From Selaginella moellendorffii (Eukaryota > Streptophyta > Lycopodiopsida > Selaginellales > Selaginellaceae): a stretch of 64,000 nucleotides of DNA. Below the pieces are notes generated by a model. That model made no database searches. It was not told the origin of the DNA and was given only the letters and a program-made list of their open reading frames with translations. The translations under genes were made by a program, and so were the position numbers. Shown here one piece after another: positions 41,895-53,730 of the stretch (position 1 is its first letter; every line of letters starts with the position of its first letter). The stretch is from the NCBI RefSeq assembly GCF_000143415.4, contig NW_003314422.1, forward strand, positions 56,467 to 120,466, written 5' to 3'.

Positions 41895-44800
41895 TTATCC
41901 CGACGATTGTCCAACGTGCTTTCGCTTTTTATGACCACTGTCAGTTTGAGCTTGGCTGGTGCTTGCCTGTTTTGCCTTTGAAGAAGTGTCTCCTGCAAGG
42001 AATGGCATGAGACCACACGCCATTGCAAATATAATTTGTACCTCCTTTTTTCCTATTGCTTGTCTGTTTGTCCTTCTTTGACGCGCCACCAGTGCGCTTT
42101 TCAGTCCTCGTGTCTGAATATTCACAACGATCTATAATCAAAATGGCGTGAGGCCTCACGTGACCTTACCTTGTGCAGGTTGTGAGCTCGGCCCAACATG
42201 GGTATCTTCAACAGTAGCTGTTAACGCCGTTTCAGCATCTGGGGGTGGCCACGCTCCTGCATACAGAGCTTGTGAGATAACATTTAAACTTAAAGTGCGT
42301 ACTCACCAGGTTCGCAGAGAAGATACTGTTTTTCTTTGGCAACTGTAATTATATGCTCCATTGAAGTCACCTCTTCAATGGAGTTTGTCACCGCAACACA
42401 CGGGACACCCTTGAGTAGTGCGGCTCGAAAGAATAGTCCGCCGCAGTTGTACTCGACAACGCATTTGCCCTTGGAGTCGGAAGCAGGTGACCCACCCGCT
42501 ATTGCGTTGAAGACCCAGCTGAGCATTTCCCATGCTGCACTTGGAGCTTTCTCTGGATTCGAAAGCTCCATAGCCGTCTTCAGTTCCTCAGGCACGGGTA
42601 AATTGACCTCCCTCAGATCAATTCGATCGGCCTTGTCGAACGAAGCTGGGAAGTCACTCTAGTCCCACTCTGCTGCAGGACCAATAACAAGGGCGAGTGT
42701 GAAGATGCGGACATTCGTCGGTATCTTCTTCTTAGCCATTATCCCATGGATCTCCTGCATCTCCTTGCCTTTCAACCGAGCCTTCACCTCGTTCAAGGCC
42801 TTCCAGAACTTGTGATAGGATTCGGAGTCGTAGATCATATAGTGGACTGAAGATTCCACCTCCGCAAGTCCCACCATTAAGTCAATGATGGAGCTGACTT
42901 CGTCTGCATGAGTGATCTCCTCGTTTGTGAAGTCCATCACACAAAAGATGTTCTTGACCTGCTCATCTCCACGGGAAACGATGCTCCTCCACCTTTGATC
43001 CTCATCCGAATTCACGTATACCCGGTAAGGTTCTCGATAGGCCTCTGCTGCGGGGTCGAGCTGTTTCTGAAGCCGGCGGTCGACATCCCTTTTAATGAAA
43101 TTTGGATACTGATCCAACTTCTCAGCTTTATTTTTCGTGGCATCCCGCAGCAGATCGATGAACTTGGGGCCCCCCTTCACGTACTCGTCGATGTCTTCAT
43201 TTGACAACTCCAGCTCTTCCATCATCTCTTGCGTGGTGTCAATGCTCACCCTCTCCACGGCCACTTGCTCGAAGATCCAATCCTTTAATAGCGCACGAGC
43301 TCTCAGAGTCGTGCACAAGTCCTCGTATGTCACAATATGGCCGGGAGTCATTTTGGTCTTGTTGAAGACTACCTCACCACGTAGAAGAGCATTAGCCACT
43401 GTCAGAAGGTCGTCGTCGTCTAGAGACCGTGAGAAACGCAAGGTGTTGAGCTTCAAATCATTGGGCTTCCGGCCGTCCTCCACACCCATTGAGTTTAGCA
43501 ACTCCCCGTCATGGTACCTCCTCAGCACATCTACCCATTTGTCAAAAACAACTTTTGTCGCGAGTAGAATGTTATGGATGCTGAGTGTGTCATTGACCCC
43601 CAGTGTTTTCGAGAGAAGACTCGAGAATTCCTGCAATGGAAATGGCGTGAGGCCACATGCTATGCCACATGCAATGAGGCTTACCTGCCAGGCGCTAGTT
43701 GCTAGTGCACGTCCTTGTCCTGGTTTTTGTGGCTTCTTCAGTTGAACCCAGAGCTTCTGTGTTCGTGCCAATGTCTCGTGCAGACCTGATTTGTAGCACG
43801 TTTCTTGCTTGACATTCTGCGCGTGGGAGATGGATATGATAGATCGGAGGGGCGAGTTGCCTTTTATCAGGCGGACAACTCTTGTCTTGAAGACTTTCTT
43901 CACCTCCTCGCCCACCATAATATCCACAACTATCTCTTGCATCGCCAAACTAGAATGCTGCCCGGAGACGGCATAGAACCGGATGTTCTGATCGTCCAAC
44001 ACCTTCCTATTGATGAAGTCTGGAAACCTCGTTTCGCCCTTCATTGTTCGGTAGTAGGGGATCACGTCTGCGATGTCGGGTGTTACTGGACTTGCCAGCA
44101 TCTTCTGCTTCAGTTTCTCCACCCACTCATCAGATACTAGCCTGTGGTTGTATTTGCTTTGGATGTCGATATGGCTCACGTCGATTGTATATACTTTGTT
44201 GGAATAGTAACAAGTACTATTATCTGCGACGATTTTTGCTGCCTCTTCTTGCTCTTTCTGCTCTTTGCGGCTCTTCTTTTTGGTGGGTGTAGTGTTCGAA
44301 CCCGAGGCAATGGCATCACCGAGTAGCTTCTTTTTTGGAGCAAGAGAGTCGGACGTCGGCTTGAGCTTGACCACCCTTTTCTGCTTCGGGGTAGTTTCCA
44401 GATCGACCCCCTTCCCCTTCGCTTCACGAACTGGAGGCACTCTCAACGGCTCAATGTTGGAATATAGTTTTTGAACATCGCCGTAGGTGAGGTCCGTGGA
44501 TTCCATGTGATCTTCATAGACCCGCAGCGTCTTTGAAATTGTGGGCCTCCTGGACAACCTCTCCCTAGCTCCCTCTAGGAATTCCTCATAGCCGCTGCCC
44601 CCTTCCGGGAAGCCGCTAGGATATGCAAGGTGGATCTTGAAGGCGGATGCTGTCTCTACCACAAGTGCCAGTCCATATTCTTGCATGGAACTGCATGGAG
44701 TGTTTGTCACTTGGATGAGGATCCCCATGCATTCTTTTCTCCCACCATCTGTGTTGTACAGCCTCAGATCCTCGCCTTCCATCCCGAAAGTCCAACTGGT

Positions 44801-45332
44801 GAGCTCCTCCCCCTTCTCTGCATCCACATTGACAGTGGCTGGAAGAAGAACGCAATTCCTCGCCTGTTCAGAAATGCACAACAATTAGAGCTGACAGATG
44901 AAAAGCTAGCAGCTGGAAATAACGTAAGGCCACACGCCATTCACCACTGCATCAGATGTCTTGAGGCTGCATCCTAAGATGGCGTGAGGCTACACGCCAT
45001 TTGTAACCGGACTGCACTCGAGAGCCCAATCGGTGCATGCCAATGTTGCTACTGAATGGCATGTGGCCTCATGCCATTTTCTACTTGGCCTAAAAGACTT
45101 ACCATTTGAAGCCGAATGGAGGCCGTGACAATCGAGGCCGGACTCGCTGGCGAATGTGCACTGTGTGTGCAACAGATCGTAGCAGCAAGGCTACTCTGCC
45201 ACTTACAGTTGGAGAGTGGTGTTGAAATCTCCCGGGACGCCAAGTGGGCTGCGTGTGGGTGGCGGAGTGGGCGGCGGAGTTGGCGGCGAAGTTACAAACT
45301 GGGTGTGTTTTGAAGTGGACACCGATGCACAT
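41895..45332 (-). pseudogene. ParB-like domain protein gene of the TIR element
   Basis: Confident exons: 44863-43685, 43630-42307, 42256-42170, 42131-42042 and 41992-41895. Tentative 5' exons: 45332-45207, 45160-45103, 45048-44996; the last donor (GTGTAG) is weak, so the start is uncertain. A TAG at 42,659-42,661 interrupts an otherwise open frame. A Lys-rich linker at about 44,400-44,230 precedes a segment with Val-Ser-His-Ile-Asp-Ile...Leu-Val-Ser-Asp-Glu-Trp-Val-Glu-Lys-Leu...Tyr-Ala-Val-Ser-Gly-Gln-His-Ser-Ser-Leu-Ala (about 44,180-43,920), the layout of the ParB/Srx N-terminal domain. The C-terminal exons are Lys-rich. Four introns are mostly made of the dispersed palindrome. Alternatives: another Srx-fold DNA-binding protein; I am moderately unsure. 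Confidence 0.5.
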
Positions 45333-47398
45333 GAGCACGATGCGAGCGCGAGTGTGATGCAAGCGCGAGTGGACGCCGATGCACACGAGAAACCTGTAGA
45401 GAAGGTAGATGAGCGCGAATGTGAGTGTGATTGCGAGTGGGAGCGCGATGCGAGTGCGAGTACGATGCAAAATGCAAAACCTAACCTCACACGCGCGAAA
45501 TGTCACGACGGTTGGTAATCCCGCCACGTCATCATTCCTCGGACTTGGGTGCCACCATTAATTTCTGGATCGCCGCGCGCATGCATGCACGTGAAATCCA
45601 AAAGAAATCCGCAACGTCATCATTCCTCGGACTGCATGCACGCGAAATCCAAAAGAAAGATCATGATTGGGATATCATTTAATACCCTCGCTATATTTAT
45701 ACCATGCATGATTGGATATTCCAAAGCATCTTGTATTTCCACGCGAGATTTTTTTGAGTTTTCTGGAGATCCAACCGTTAGATCGCAACTAGATTTTACA
45801 GAATGGTATACAATGTCTTTCTTGATGACCCTGCAAAGAAGCATCTCGATCAGACACCACATGAGACCACACAAGCCTTACAATGTTTCAGGGGCATTTG
45901 CCATAGATCCGACCGTTATTTTGCTCCAAGATTTTACAGTTTGGTGTGAATTGACCTTTCCATCGACACTGCAAAGGGACATCACAATCAGATGTGGGAT
46001 CACAAGAAACTAACTTCACTAACTCTGGTTTCACCAAGATCTACATAAGGAGTTATGAAATGAAAGGACCCTCTCTATTGAAATGTGTTTATGGTCCTAG
46101 GGGCATTGTGACATATCAAAGGATTTTGCATCAAGTTCTGTATTTGCATGTTTATCAAGCTACTGAATTGCTAAATCCTAAACCCTAAACATGTGGCAAA
46201 TGCTGCGTGAAGAAAGATGCCCTTTCTAGGCAAATGCTGTAAGAGGCAGATGCCGAGCAGATGTATCTCAGGCTAGCGAAGGGGACAAACGAAAGTTAGC
46301 TATAAACATGACGGGATGCAAATAGATTACTAGGCTGGTCCTGCGAAAATCAAAAACCATAATTGAAAACATTGAAAATGCAAAAAGAAAGGTTTATAAT
46401 ATTTTTGAATTTTAAGCAACCAAAGGAATGTAAGTAGGGCATGTGTTTGTAAGTTTAAAAATGCCTCAACCACTTAAATTCCCAAGTAAATAAAGCTGTT
46501 TCTATTTTTGGTACAGGTAAACTTTATAGCGTGTGGGCTCATGCAATTTTGAACCCAAAAATGCACCAAAAAATGCTCGACTAGCATTATTCTTTGAATG
46601 GCGTGTGGCCTTATATTGCCATAAATGGACGTACACACACAGCATAATTATTCCTTTACACGGCGAATAATCTTGGTGCGGATCGCTGACATGGCATGGC
46701 AAAGTTCGAATCACTGACATGGCACAGCTGGATCGAGGCAAGGACATGATGTGACAAAGTTCAACCTCCGACAGTAAAGTCTAGAAGCTACTCAGTTTGA
46801 AATTTGTCAAAGGAATCATAAGATCTGGTTTGTCAGAGGATTTGATGTGACGTTCAAGCGTGTGTTATTTTTGAATTCTCGAACTCATTCCTAGGTCTAT
46901 CATTTTTGTGCGCCGCGTTCTTGGTTCCGCTGAGCGCAGTGAGCGCTGCTTGTGTAAGCGGCGTTGTGAGCTGTGGTTTATGCGTCTATGAGCGGTTGAG
47001 GCATTGCGAGCGCCATTGCGAGTGGCAGTTTGTGCGAGCGGCGCTACGAGCAGTTGCGGTGTTGCGAGCGGCACTACAAGTAGTTGCGGTGTTGCGAGCG
47101 GCACTGTCTTTGGTGTGGCTACCGCTTCCTCTTGATATTCGGCACTTGTGCTTCCTGGTATGTTCACCATGGAATGGCTTAGGACCACATTTAGAAATGG
47201 CATGAGGCCACATGCCATCTTGGGCCCTTGCAATTTCATGGCTAACGTATTGTCATGTATGTTTTTACTTGCCTGCAGCTGTGTGTATATCAAGATGGCA
47301 TGAGGCCTCATGCTATTGAGGTTGTTTGGTATGTTATGATTTAGGCCATTCTCCAATCATTTTTTGTATGGTCTTAACTTCTTTTCTACACTTTCAGA
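45333..47398. promoter_or_regulatory. Central divergent region of the TIR element
   Basis: Lies between the 5' ends of the leftward and rightward genes, so both promoters should be here. It contains GCGAGTG/GATGC-rich low-complexity DNA at 45,330-45,470, GTTGCGAGCGGC repeats at 46,950-47,105, and palindromes at 46,597, 47,196 and 47,294. No trustworthy gene was seen; the reading frames here lack ATG starts or are repeat-driven. Confidence 0.5.
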
Positions 47399-50297
47399 AT
47401 GGCCTCCGCAAGTGCGACGCATGTTCCTTCCGTGGATCTTAAGAACCGTGCTACATGGATTCAGGCAAAGGTGTTTCTAAACAACCCCGAGGGGGAGGTG
47501 GTAGCTGAGGGTTTAGCCACAGTTGTCGATCCAAGAGATGCGGTTGCTAATCAAGAATTGGGCTGGGATGATATTGGAGTTGCGATTTTAGAGGTTGTTG
47601 ACACAGAAGAAAACAGTCTGACTATTGGAAGCATTGTGCGGTGGAAATTGAGGCACTTAGTGTTTGAGAATGTGAAGGATTCACAATCAAACACCACTAC
47701 AACTGATGACAGAACATCTCTTCATGGGAAAAGAAAGTACACCTTCCTAAAGCGCAGCCAAAGGGATCTGAGCAACGAACCGAAAAGGCAGAAAATGGCG
47801 ATGGAGGTTCGAATGGTCTCGACAGTTGCTTGTTGCAAGAGGAGGTGCTGTCAACATGTTGATTGGGATGCTATTGAAGAGGAGAGAGCAAGATACAAGA
47901 CATTGTAGTGGAAGGTAGCTCGCAATTTTGTGTATGAGGCATTACGGTCATCTGTTGATGCTTCAGAACATCAGGTGGGGGGCATGGTCTTCCAGAGGGG
48001 TTTGGTCTGCATGAAGGCATGGAGAATCATTTATGGAGTCCCTCGAACCACATTCTACAGAATCAAAACTGAGTTCGAGGAACAAAGGGTTCAACAGGCA
48101 GTCCATGGGAACGACGGTACTCACAAAACTAGGGGTTATGTTGTATATGGAGAGGCAATCTTCAAGAGGTTTGTCGAGACATGTAGCGAGCAACAACCAC
48201 ATAAAACCCGCCTCTTGGAAGATGGAACTCGAGACACCCAACGAGTTCTCCCTTCCATGTATACCAAGGGGGCCATATTGGAAGATGTGAATCGGGAACT
48301 CCAGAGTAATGGCTACAGGAAGCTGAGCCAATCTTGATTTAGTAGATTGTGGAGCAACAGGTTCAGGGATGTGAGTATAGGAAAGTACTCCAGCTTTTCA
48401 AAGTGTGACGAGTGCACTGCTATCAAAATGGCTTTGTCGAAGAATTCTTGCATCGCTCAAGAGCGAGAGACGTTGGTTAGAAGGCGGCTCGACCACAACA
48501 TCGAGCAGAGAAGCTGCAGGACTGCATATTATCATAACAGGATTCTCTCCATGGAGAGACCTGACTCTTACCTCTGCATCATCCACGACAAAATGGACCA
48601 GAAAAAGACGTGCTTACCTCGACTCAATCCTGCCCCCAAGGCAATCTCTTCATCCATGCAGCTGCCTGTGTCTCTGTTTGGCATAATCGCTCATGGGCAT
48701 GGTGCCCAGAACTATGGGAACTTCTTTGTACCTCTATGGCGTGGCGGCGGTGCAAACATGATGATTGCGTCCCTAGCAAAACACTTAAGGTCTCTGCAAA
48801 GTGTGCAGACTGAGCTGAACGGCCAACCCTTGCATAAGGCCCTTGTCGATCGAACCCCATACAGGGTTCAGCTGGAGGAGGAGCAAAGGCTTGCAGTATC
48901 GAGTGTGGCCCCATGCCATCCCAGTGAATATGTTGGCCCTCAGATTGTAGGGTTATCACGTGAGGCCTCATGCCATTCCGACGAGGCTGGTCGCCCGGTG
49001 AATGCACAGCCTCATCCAAATGAAGCAGAATCTCAAGGAAGTTCTTGCGGCCGATGTGGCCTTCCACCCCATCTTCTGCTCCAAACAGACAATGCTGGCA
49101 GTGAGAACAAAAACACGTACGTCTTTGCGTACTTGGCGATGCTTGTTGCCAAAGGCATATTTGAAACGGTTACACTTGGCTTTCTCATGGTTGGGCACAC
49201 TCATGAAGACGTCGATGCCATGTTCAGTCACCTGGCAGAGTCCCTCCGACGATCCAATGTCCTCACCCGCCCACAACTTTACGATGAATTCCAAAATTGC
49301 ATCAAAGGCACTGTTGAAGCTGCACTTGTGACAGAGGTTCCAGACTTTAAGGGGTTTGTAAGAGGCTACATCAGGGACGGATCCGAAACGCTGATTGGCC
49401 ACTCCAAGCCTCTTCAGTTTCATTTCAGCATGCGTGACGGTGCTCAAGTGATGAGGTACAAGATGAGAGAATGGGACACAGTGTGGCTGCTAGTGGACGG
49501 CATTGAACTCTTCAAGAGAGATCCCATAACTGGGGAACCTATGATTCCTCAGGGTCCCCCACGGCCGATGCACCCGGATGGACTCAAAGACCAAGAAAGT
49601 ATAGTGGCCGAGATTAGACAGCATATTGCCTTCTGGAAGAGGGGGTTGGTGTTTGGTGGAGAATCCTATTTTCAGAGGTGCAAGACTTTGATCGAATACT
49701 GGGAGAAGATTATATCTGCTATCCAAAATGGGCCGGTTGTATATGAAGATTTGGAAGAGTCCTTTTGGCCAGAACCCAGAGCACTAGATAGTAGCGGAAC
49801 AATGTCCTCTGGAAATGCAGTGACAGATAACGATGTTGAGGATCACTATTGTGGGCCGAGGAACAAGAAGCCGGATTCAGCATTCAATCCAGTATAGGTC
49901 TGCAAAGGAATGGTCGTACTTGTCAGACCCAGTAATAAAAAACAAATGATATGGGTGGGGCGCTGCATCACTGATGCAGAGGAGGACGCGGAAACTAACT
50001 CCTTCAATGTAACTGTGGAGTGGTTCAAGCCAAGTTCCGGATATACGAAGGATTGCCTAGAAAAGAGATGGGTGCTGAATCCAAGGGATCCCAATATGAG
50101 CATATCGGTGGATAATGTTGTGCATGGTTGGATGCGGAAGCAGAGTGCCACCATCACCTTGCCAGACCATGCAAGAGATGCAGCAAGAGCATTCATAACC
50201 CAGGTTCAAGGTGAGATTCATTAATATTCCTTTACTAAGTTTCTAATGTATTTTATTTCAAGGTGAACAATCCGAATCTGAATCAGAGGAGGCGTGA
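47399..50297 (+). pseudogene. Candidate transposase with DNxxxENKN / GHTHEDxD signature
   Basis: One reading frame runs 47399-50210, with a final exon 50263-50297 after a GT-AG intron. It is broken by TAG at 47906, TGA at 48335 and TAG at 49895, all reachable from CAG or CGA by C-to-T change. About 945 codons. The middle has Cys-Asp-Glu-Cys (48,405), then Leu-Leu-Leu-Gln-Thr-Asp-Asn-Ala-Gly-Ser-Glu-Asn-Lys-Asn (49,075) and Phe-Leu-Met-Val-Gly-His-Thr-His-Glu-Asp-Val-Asp-Ala-Met-Phe (49,180). I know this combination from a widespread uncharacterised family (DUF7869-like) that resembles RNase H-fold integrases, but I could not verify it. The 49,900-50,150 part reads like a BAH/chromo-type barrel. 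It starts Met-Ala-Ser just after a CAG, perhaps a 5' UTR intron end. Confidence 0.55.
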
Positions 50298-50504
50298 TGG
50301 CATGTGGCCTGAGATGATGTGACATATGCATTTACCAATCACATGTGCATAAATCTAATAATATGGCGTGTGGCCCATATTAATGGCACATAAACCCATA
50401 TTGTGGGCTTACGTGCTTTATGTACCATCATTCCCTTGCAGCGTGTGTGTTGGTTTCCTTTTATAACACAACGAACTCCATATTTTAGGGTGAAGAGCGT
50501 TTTC

Positions 50505-50762
50505 ATGGCAAGCACAAAATCTATAAGTGAGGCAGAAAAGGAGACGGAGAAGGAGATAGGTGAAGATGTAGAATATATAAGTCTTCCAAACTCTCCGTAC
50601 TATACTCCAGGTGATCATTTTTCTGAACAAACGGCAATATTAACAACTATCGAGAACGCCCCAGTAATGTCAGAGACAACAATCCAAAGCAAAACAACTG
50701 ACCCGGAGAAGGATGATAGTACTGCTGAGAGTACCAAAAAGGAGGTGTCCACTAGCGCTTAG
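50505..50762 (+). CDS. Small acidic ORF in TIR element
   Basis: 85 codons, Met-Ala-Ser-Thr-Lys then a Glu/Lys-rich helix and Ser/Thr-rich acidic tail. There is no recognised domain. It may be a separate small gene or a 3' exon of the candidate transposase gene. It is immediately followed by a palindrome copy at 50,769. Confidence 0.3.
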   Translation: MASTKSISEAEKETEKEIGEDVEYISLPNSPYYTPGDHFSEQTAILTTIENAPVMSETTIQSKTTDPEKDDSTAESTKKEVSTSA

Positions 50763-50799
50763 GCTTATAATGGCGTGTGCCCTCATGCCATTTACTTGA

Positions 50800-51398
50800 T
50801 CACCAAATACCTTTTTCCCTTTGCACTAGTATATCTTAATACCGGTCTGAGAAATAGAATAGCATGTGCCCTCAAGCCTTTTACTAAATCACCTTTGACA
50901 GAAATGCAAGCCTCTATGTCGTAAAAAAAAGGTACTAGAGAAATTCCTTAATAATATGAATGTTATTTAGTTTCATGAAAATACACTAAGGGTCAAAGGA
51001 GTTAAATGACTTCTCCAGACTAGCAATGCCTCTTGCTACACCTTCACAATTAGATTCGTTAGAAAAAGATAACATTGAATAATATCTAAATGTTCTCACC
51101 ATTAAGTTATATGTCTGGCTAATAGGAATGACGTTCATCTTGGAAAGCTCACCACACACTCAATGAACAAACAAATAATGTGTGCGCACATGCCATCACT
51201 CTTCTTTAGCTTCAGATTCGGCTTGTTCACCTTGACAATGAGATTTATTATACAACCAGATGGACTCAGTCTGGACACAAAGTCATCGCGCTAGTCACCA
51301 TGCCCCAGATATGTCTAGCCCCTGGACAAAAAACATATAATTTCACGTCATTTTCAAATACTTGAAAATTTGTACCTATTCCCATTTTACTGAATAAA
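50800..51398. other. Non-coding right end of the TIR element
   Basis: Only diverged palindrome halves (50,857 and 51,178) and AT-rich DNA; no gene seen. Confidence 0.5.
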
Positions 51399-51420
51399 TC
51401 CCACTTTAACGAAATAGAGC
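51399..51420 (-). repeat. Right terminal inverted repeat
   Basis: Reverse complement of the left repeat, followed outward by ATACCTTTATC. Confidence 0.8.
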
Positions 51421-53718
51421 ATACCTTTATCAATACCATTTAGTTATGTTTCGTTTATAGTATTGGATTTCTTTGAGTCTTGGATGTGGTGAATCAGTCC
51501 TTGATGAAGTGTTATTTGTAACTAAGTTTTGTTAAAGGATTGGTCTCGGATGCTGGGTAAAGTATCTTCAACCTTGGTTAGCTTAGTTGCTGGAAAGTTT
51601 TGAGTGATGATTCACTCTTGCCTTCTTGTAGCTTTATTCTGATGTTAATGGCATTGAAGTGATGCTTTGTCGTTGACATTATTGGTGTTGAGATTCAAGT
51701 GAGATGAGATGTCTCTCTGTAGGATTGATATTGAGTCTCATTAATCTCGATGCAATTAGTGTTGATGCTTGAGCTATAGTTTTATGTTATTGGCATTTAT
51801 GCATTTGCTAGTTAGCAACTGTATTGACGTTCAAACGAACTGAGTGGCAAGTTTGAGTTAGTTGTGTTCTAGACGAGATTATTTAGTAAGGGTTGAGCTT
51901 TGGCTTTTCCTTAAAAAGTGATTCAATCGTGGACTATACTAGCTTTACGAGAGGAAGAGTTAGTGATCGATATTAGAATGTTTGAATCCTTATTGGATTT
52001 GAGTTGGAATATATCGATTATGGATGATTCTTTTTGTGCTTGTTATGAAGTGAGTTACATCTTGCTAAAGATAGATTCATAGAGGATTGTTTAATAATCA
52101 CTTGTTGAGCATAACTTCATTGTGTTTGGCTTTTGGATTGATGCAAATATGCTCTTCATTAGCTTTGGCATTATGAAGTTTAGATTATGAATGTGTTGAA
52201 GAGAATATTGTGGGTTATATCATGATTTCTTCTTTAGCATTGAAGTTAGTTCCTACAAGACTTGTGATCATTATTAGGCAAGACTTAGTTATATGCTTCT
52301 TTAAGCTTTTGGTTCTTTGAGTTTTGTGCTTATTGTTTCATTTGTTAAAAGATATTGGGGAAGACATTTTGGCTCATTCGCTTCAATGTTGAAGTTGGCT
52401 TTTGCATTTAGCAATTATTGGTGATGATTGACTATCATCTAGGATAATTGATTATCCTTGTTAGAGGTTTACTTGATTGTTGTTGATATAGAATGACTCG
52501 TTGTTCTTTGGGATGGTGGATTCTTTCATTGATAATGATTATGCATCTCTTTCTTGATGGGATGATTGATGATCTTTTATGATAGTTTGCTGTTCTCTTT
52601 GATGGCTTATGGCTTTTCGCAATATCACATGTACTTTGTGGTTTGCTTTGGATTGGTCTCTTGGGTTTGAGACATTAGTAGGATGTTGCTGACACTTGCT
52701 TGAGCAACTCTGGTTCCTTAGTATTATTGACTGGGATCTATTCAGATTGGCTTCTATGATAGTTAGCATAAATGGGTGTTTGTTGGTCTTACTGCATTCA
52801 TTTTGTTTTGTTGATTATTGCTCGAGTTAGTTTTGAAAGGTTGGGATGTTATTTCTTTTGGGTGATACATTCATGAGCAATGTGTTTGTCAGTCAATGAT
52901 ACTTTGTGTTCTTTGAGTTATCTTTAGTAAGTTGGTTGGAATACTGTCTGCCATCTTTAGTACTTAAGTTTTATCATTGAGTTTTTTTTATGATATGCTA
53001 GCTATTGAATTTTGTTGGATGGTGAATTCTATATTTTCCAATGATAGTGATCTTGGTGGTTCCTATCCACTAATATTGGTTTATCGGATGATAACTTACT
53101 TGGAATACTTTCGTATTCTAATGTAACATATATTTGCTGATAATTAAGTCTCTAAGATATCATTGTCTATGACTTTGATATTGTCCATCTATTGATCTTT
53201 AAGTTTAGGCCAGTATAGGCAGACTGACTTTGACACTTCATGTGCATGGTGAAATCTCTAATCATGGGGTAGCTACTATCAACTAGTCACATAACCCGCC
53301 TCTTTGTCGATGTTCCTTATTCTGTTAAAAGGGCGTGACCGTGTAAACAACTCTAACTACCTGTTTACAGTAGTGTATCTAAAACTTATCAACGGGTTTA
53401 GTTTCTTTGCTCATGAGGGTTGGGGCCTTTAGCTTCTCTCTCTATGCCACATGCGGGCAGGGGCGTATCACACTTTTGTAAGTTGGGTGACACCCAGAGC
53501 AGCAAGGGTGGCTGACTCTATTGGTCATTTCCTTGTCGGCGACGGCTGGAAGGTGTCTGAGTTAGTAGCACATCTGCGTTAGACAAAAAGGTTACCTTAA
53601 CTCATTTAAGTTGGTGCATTTCTCATATAGTGTGAATACTGTGAACTTTTTCTGGAGTTGTTTCCTTGGCAGTATTCTAGACTCGAGTGTGCATCGATGA
53701 GGATGTCGATCTTCCCTA
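51421..53718 (+). other. LARD-like internal region, right part
   Basis: T- and G-rich DNA full of short related phrases (TTGATTATTGG, GATGATTGA and similar), with no ORF above about 75 codons that looks real. It continues the internal sequence left of 39,104. Confidence 0.6.
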
Positions 53719-53730
53719 GGGGGGGAGAGT
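53719..53730 (+). other. Polypurine tract
   Basis: AGGGGGGGAGAG directly before the 3' LTR, the expected plus-strand priming site. Confidence 0.75.

Larger units (their letters stand above)
39487..51197. repeat. Dispersed palindrome family, core TGGCRTGWGGCCWCAYGCCA
   Basis: Full or near-full 24-bp copies begin at 39487, 40564, 40639, 42001, 42142, 43641, 44918, 44978, 45055, 46597, 47196, 47294, 48954 and 50769. Half or diverged copies lie near 39199, 39533, 46528, 47171, 48903, 50296, 50361, 50857 and 51178. Two lie in exons (40564, 40639), one or two in the rightward ORF (48903, 48954), four inside small introns (42001, 42142, 43641, 45055), the rest between genes. Copies differ at the wobble positions but usually keep their symmetry. 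All are inside the TIR element. Confidence 0.85.
39104..51420. mobile_element. 12.3 kb multigene DNA transposon with 22-bp TIRs
   Basis: The ends are perfect 22-bp inverted repeats, starting GCTCTATTTCG and ending AAGTGGGA, at 39,104-39,125 and 51,399-51,420. They define a block inserted into the LARD-like element: the DNA on both sides is the same T/G-rich internal style, and the DNA between is different and gene-rich. It carries two divergent large genes and a dispersed palindrome found nowhere else in the window. I could not fix a target duplication; ACCT lies near both ends but offset. Family is not recognised: not hAT, CACTA, MULE or pogo by its proteins. Confidence 0.75.

Noticed and set aside
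45099-45527. 142-codon minus-strand frame upstream of the ParB-like gene
   Set aside because: It opens with GTG rather than ATG and part of it is low-complexity GCGAGTG DNA. Only the part after the ATG at 45,332 is kept, as a tentative exon.
46906-47205. 99-codon plus-strand Cys/Arg-rich frame
   Set aside because: Driven by GTTGCGAGCGGC repeats between the divergent genes.
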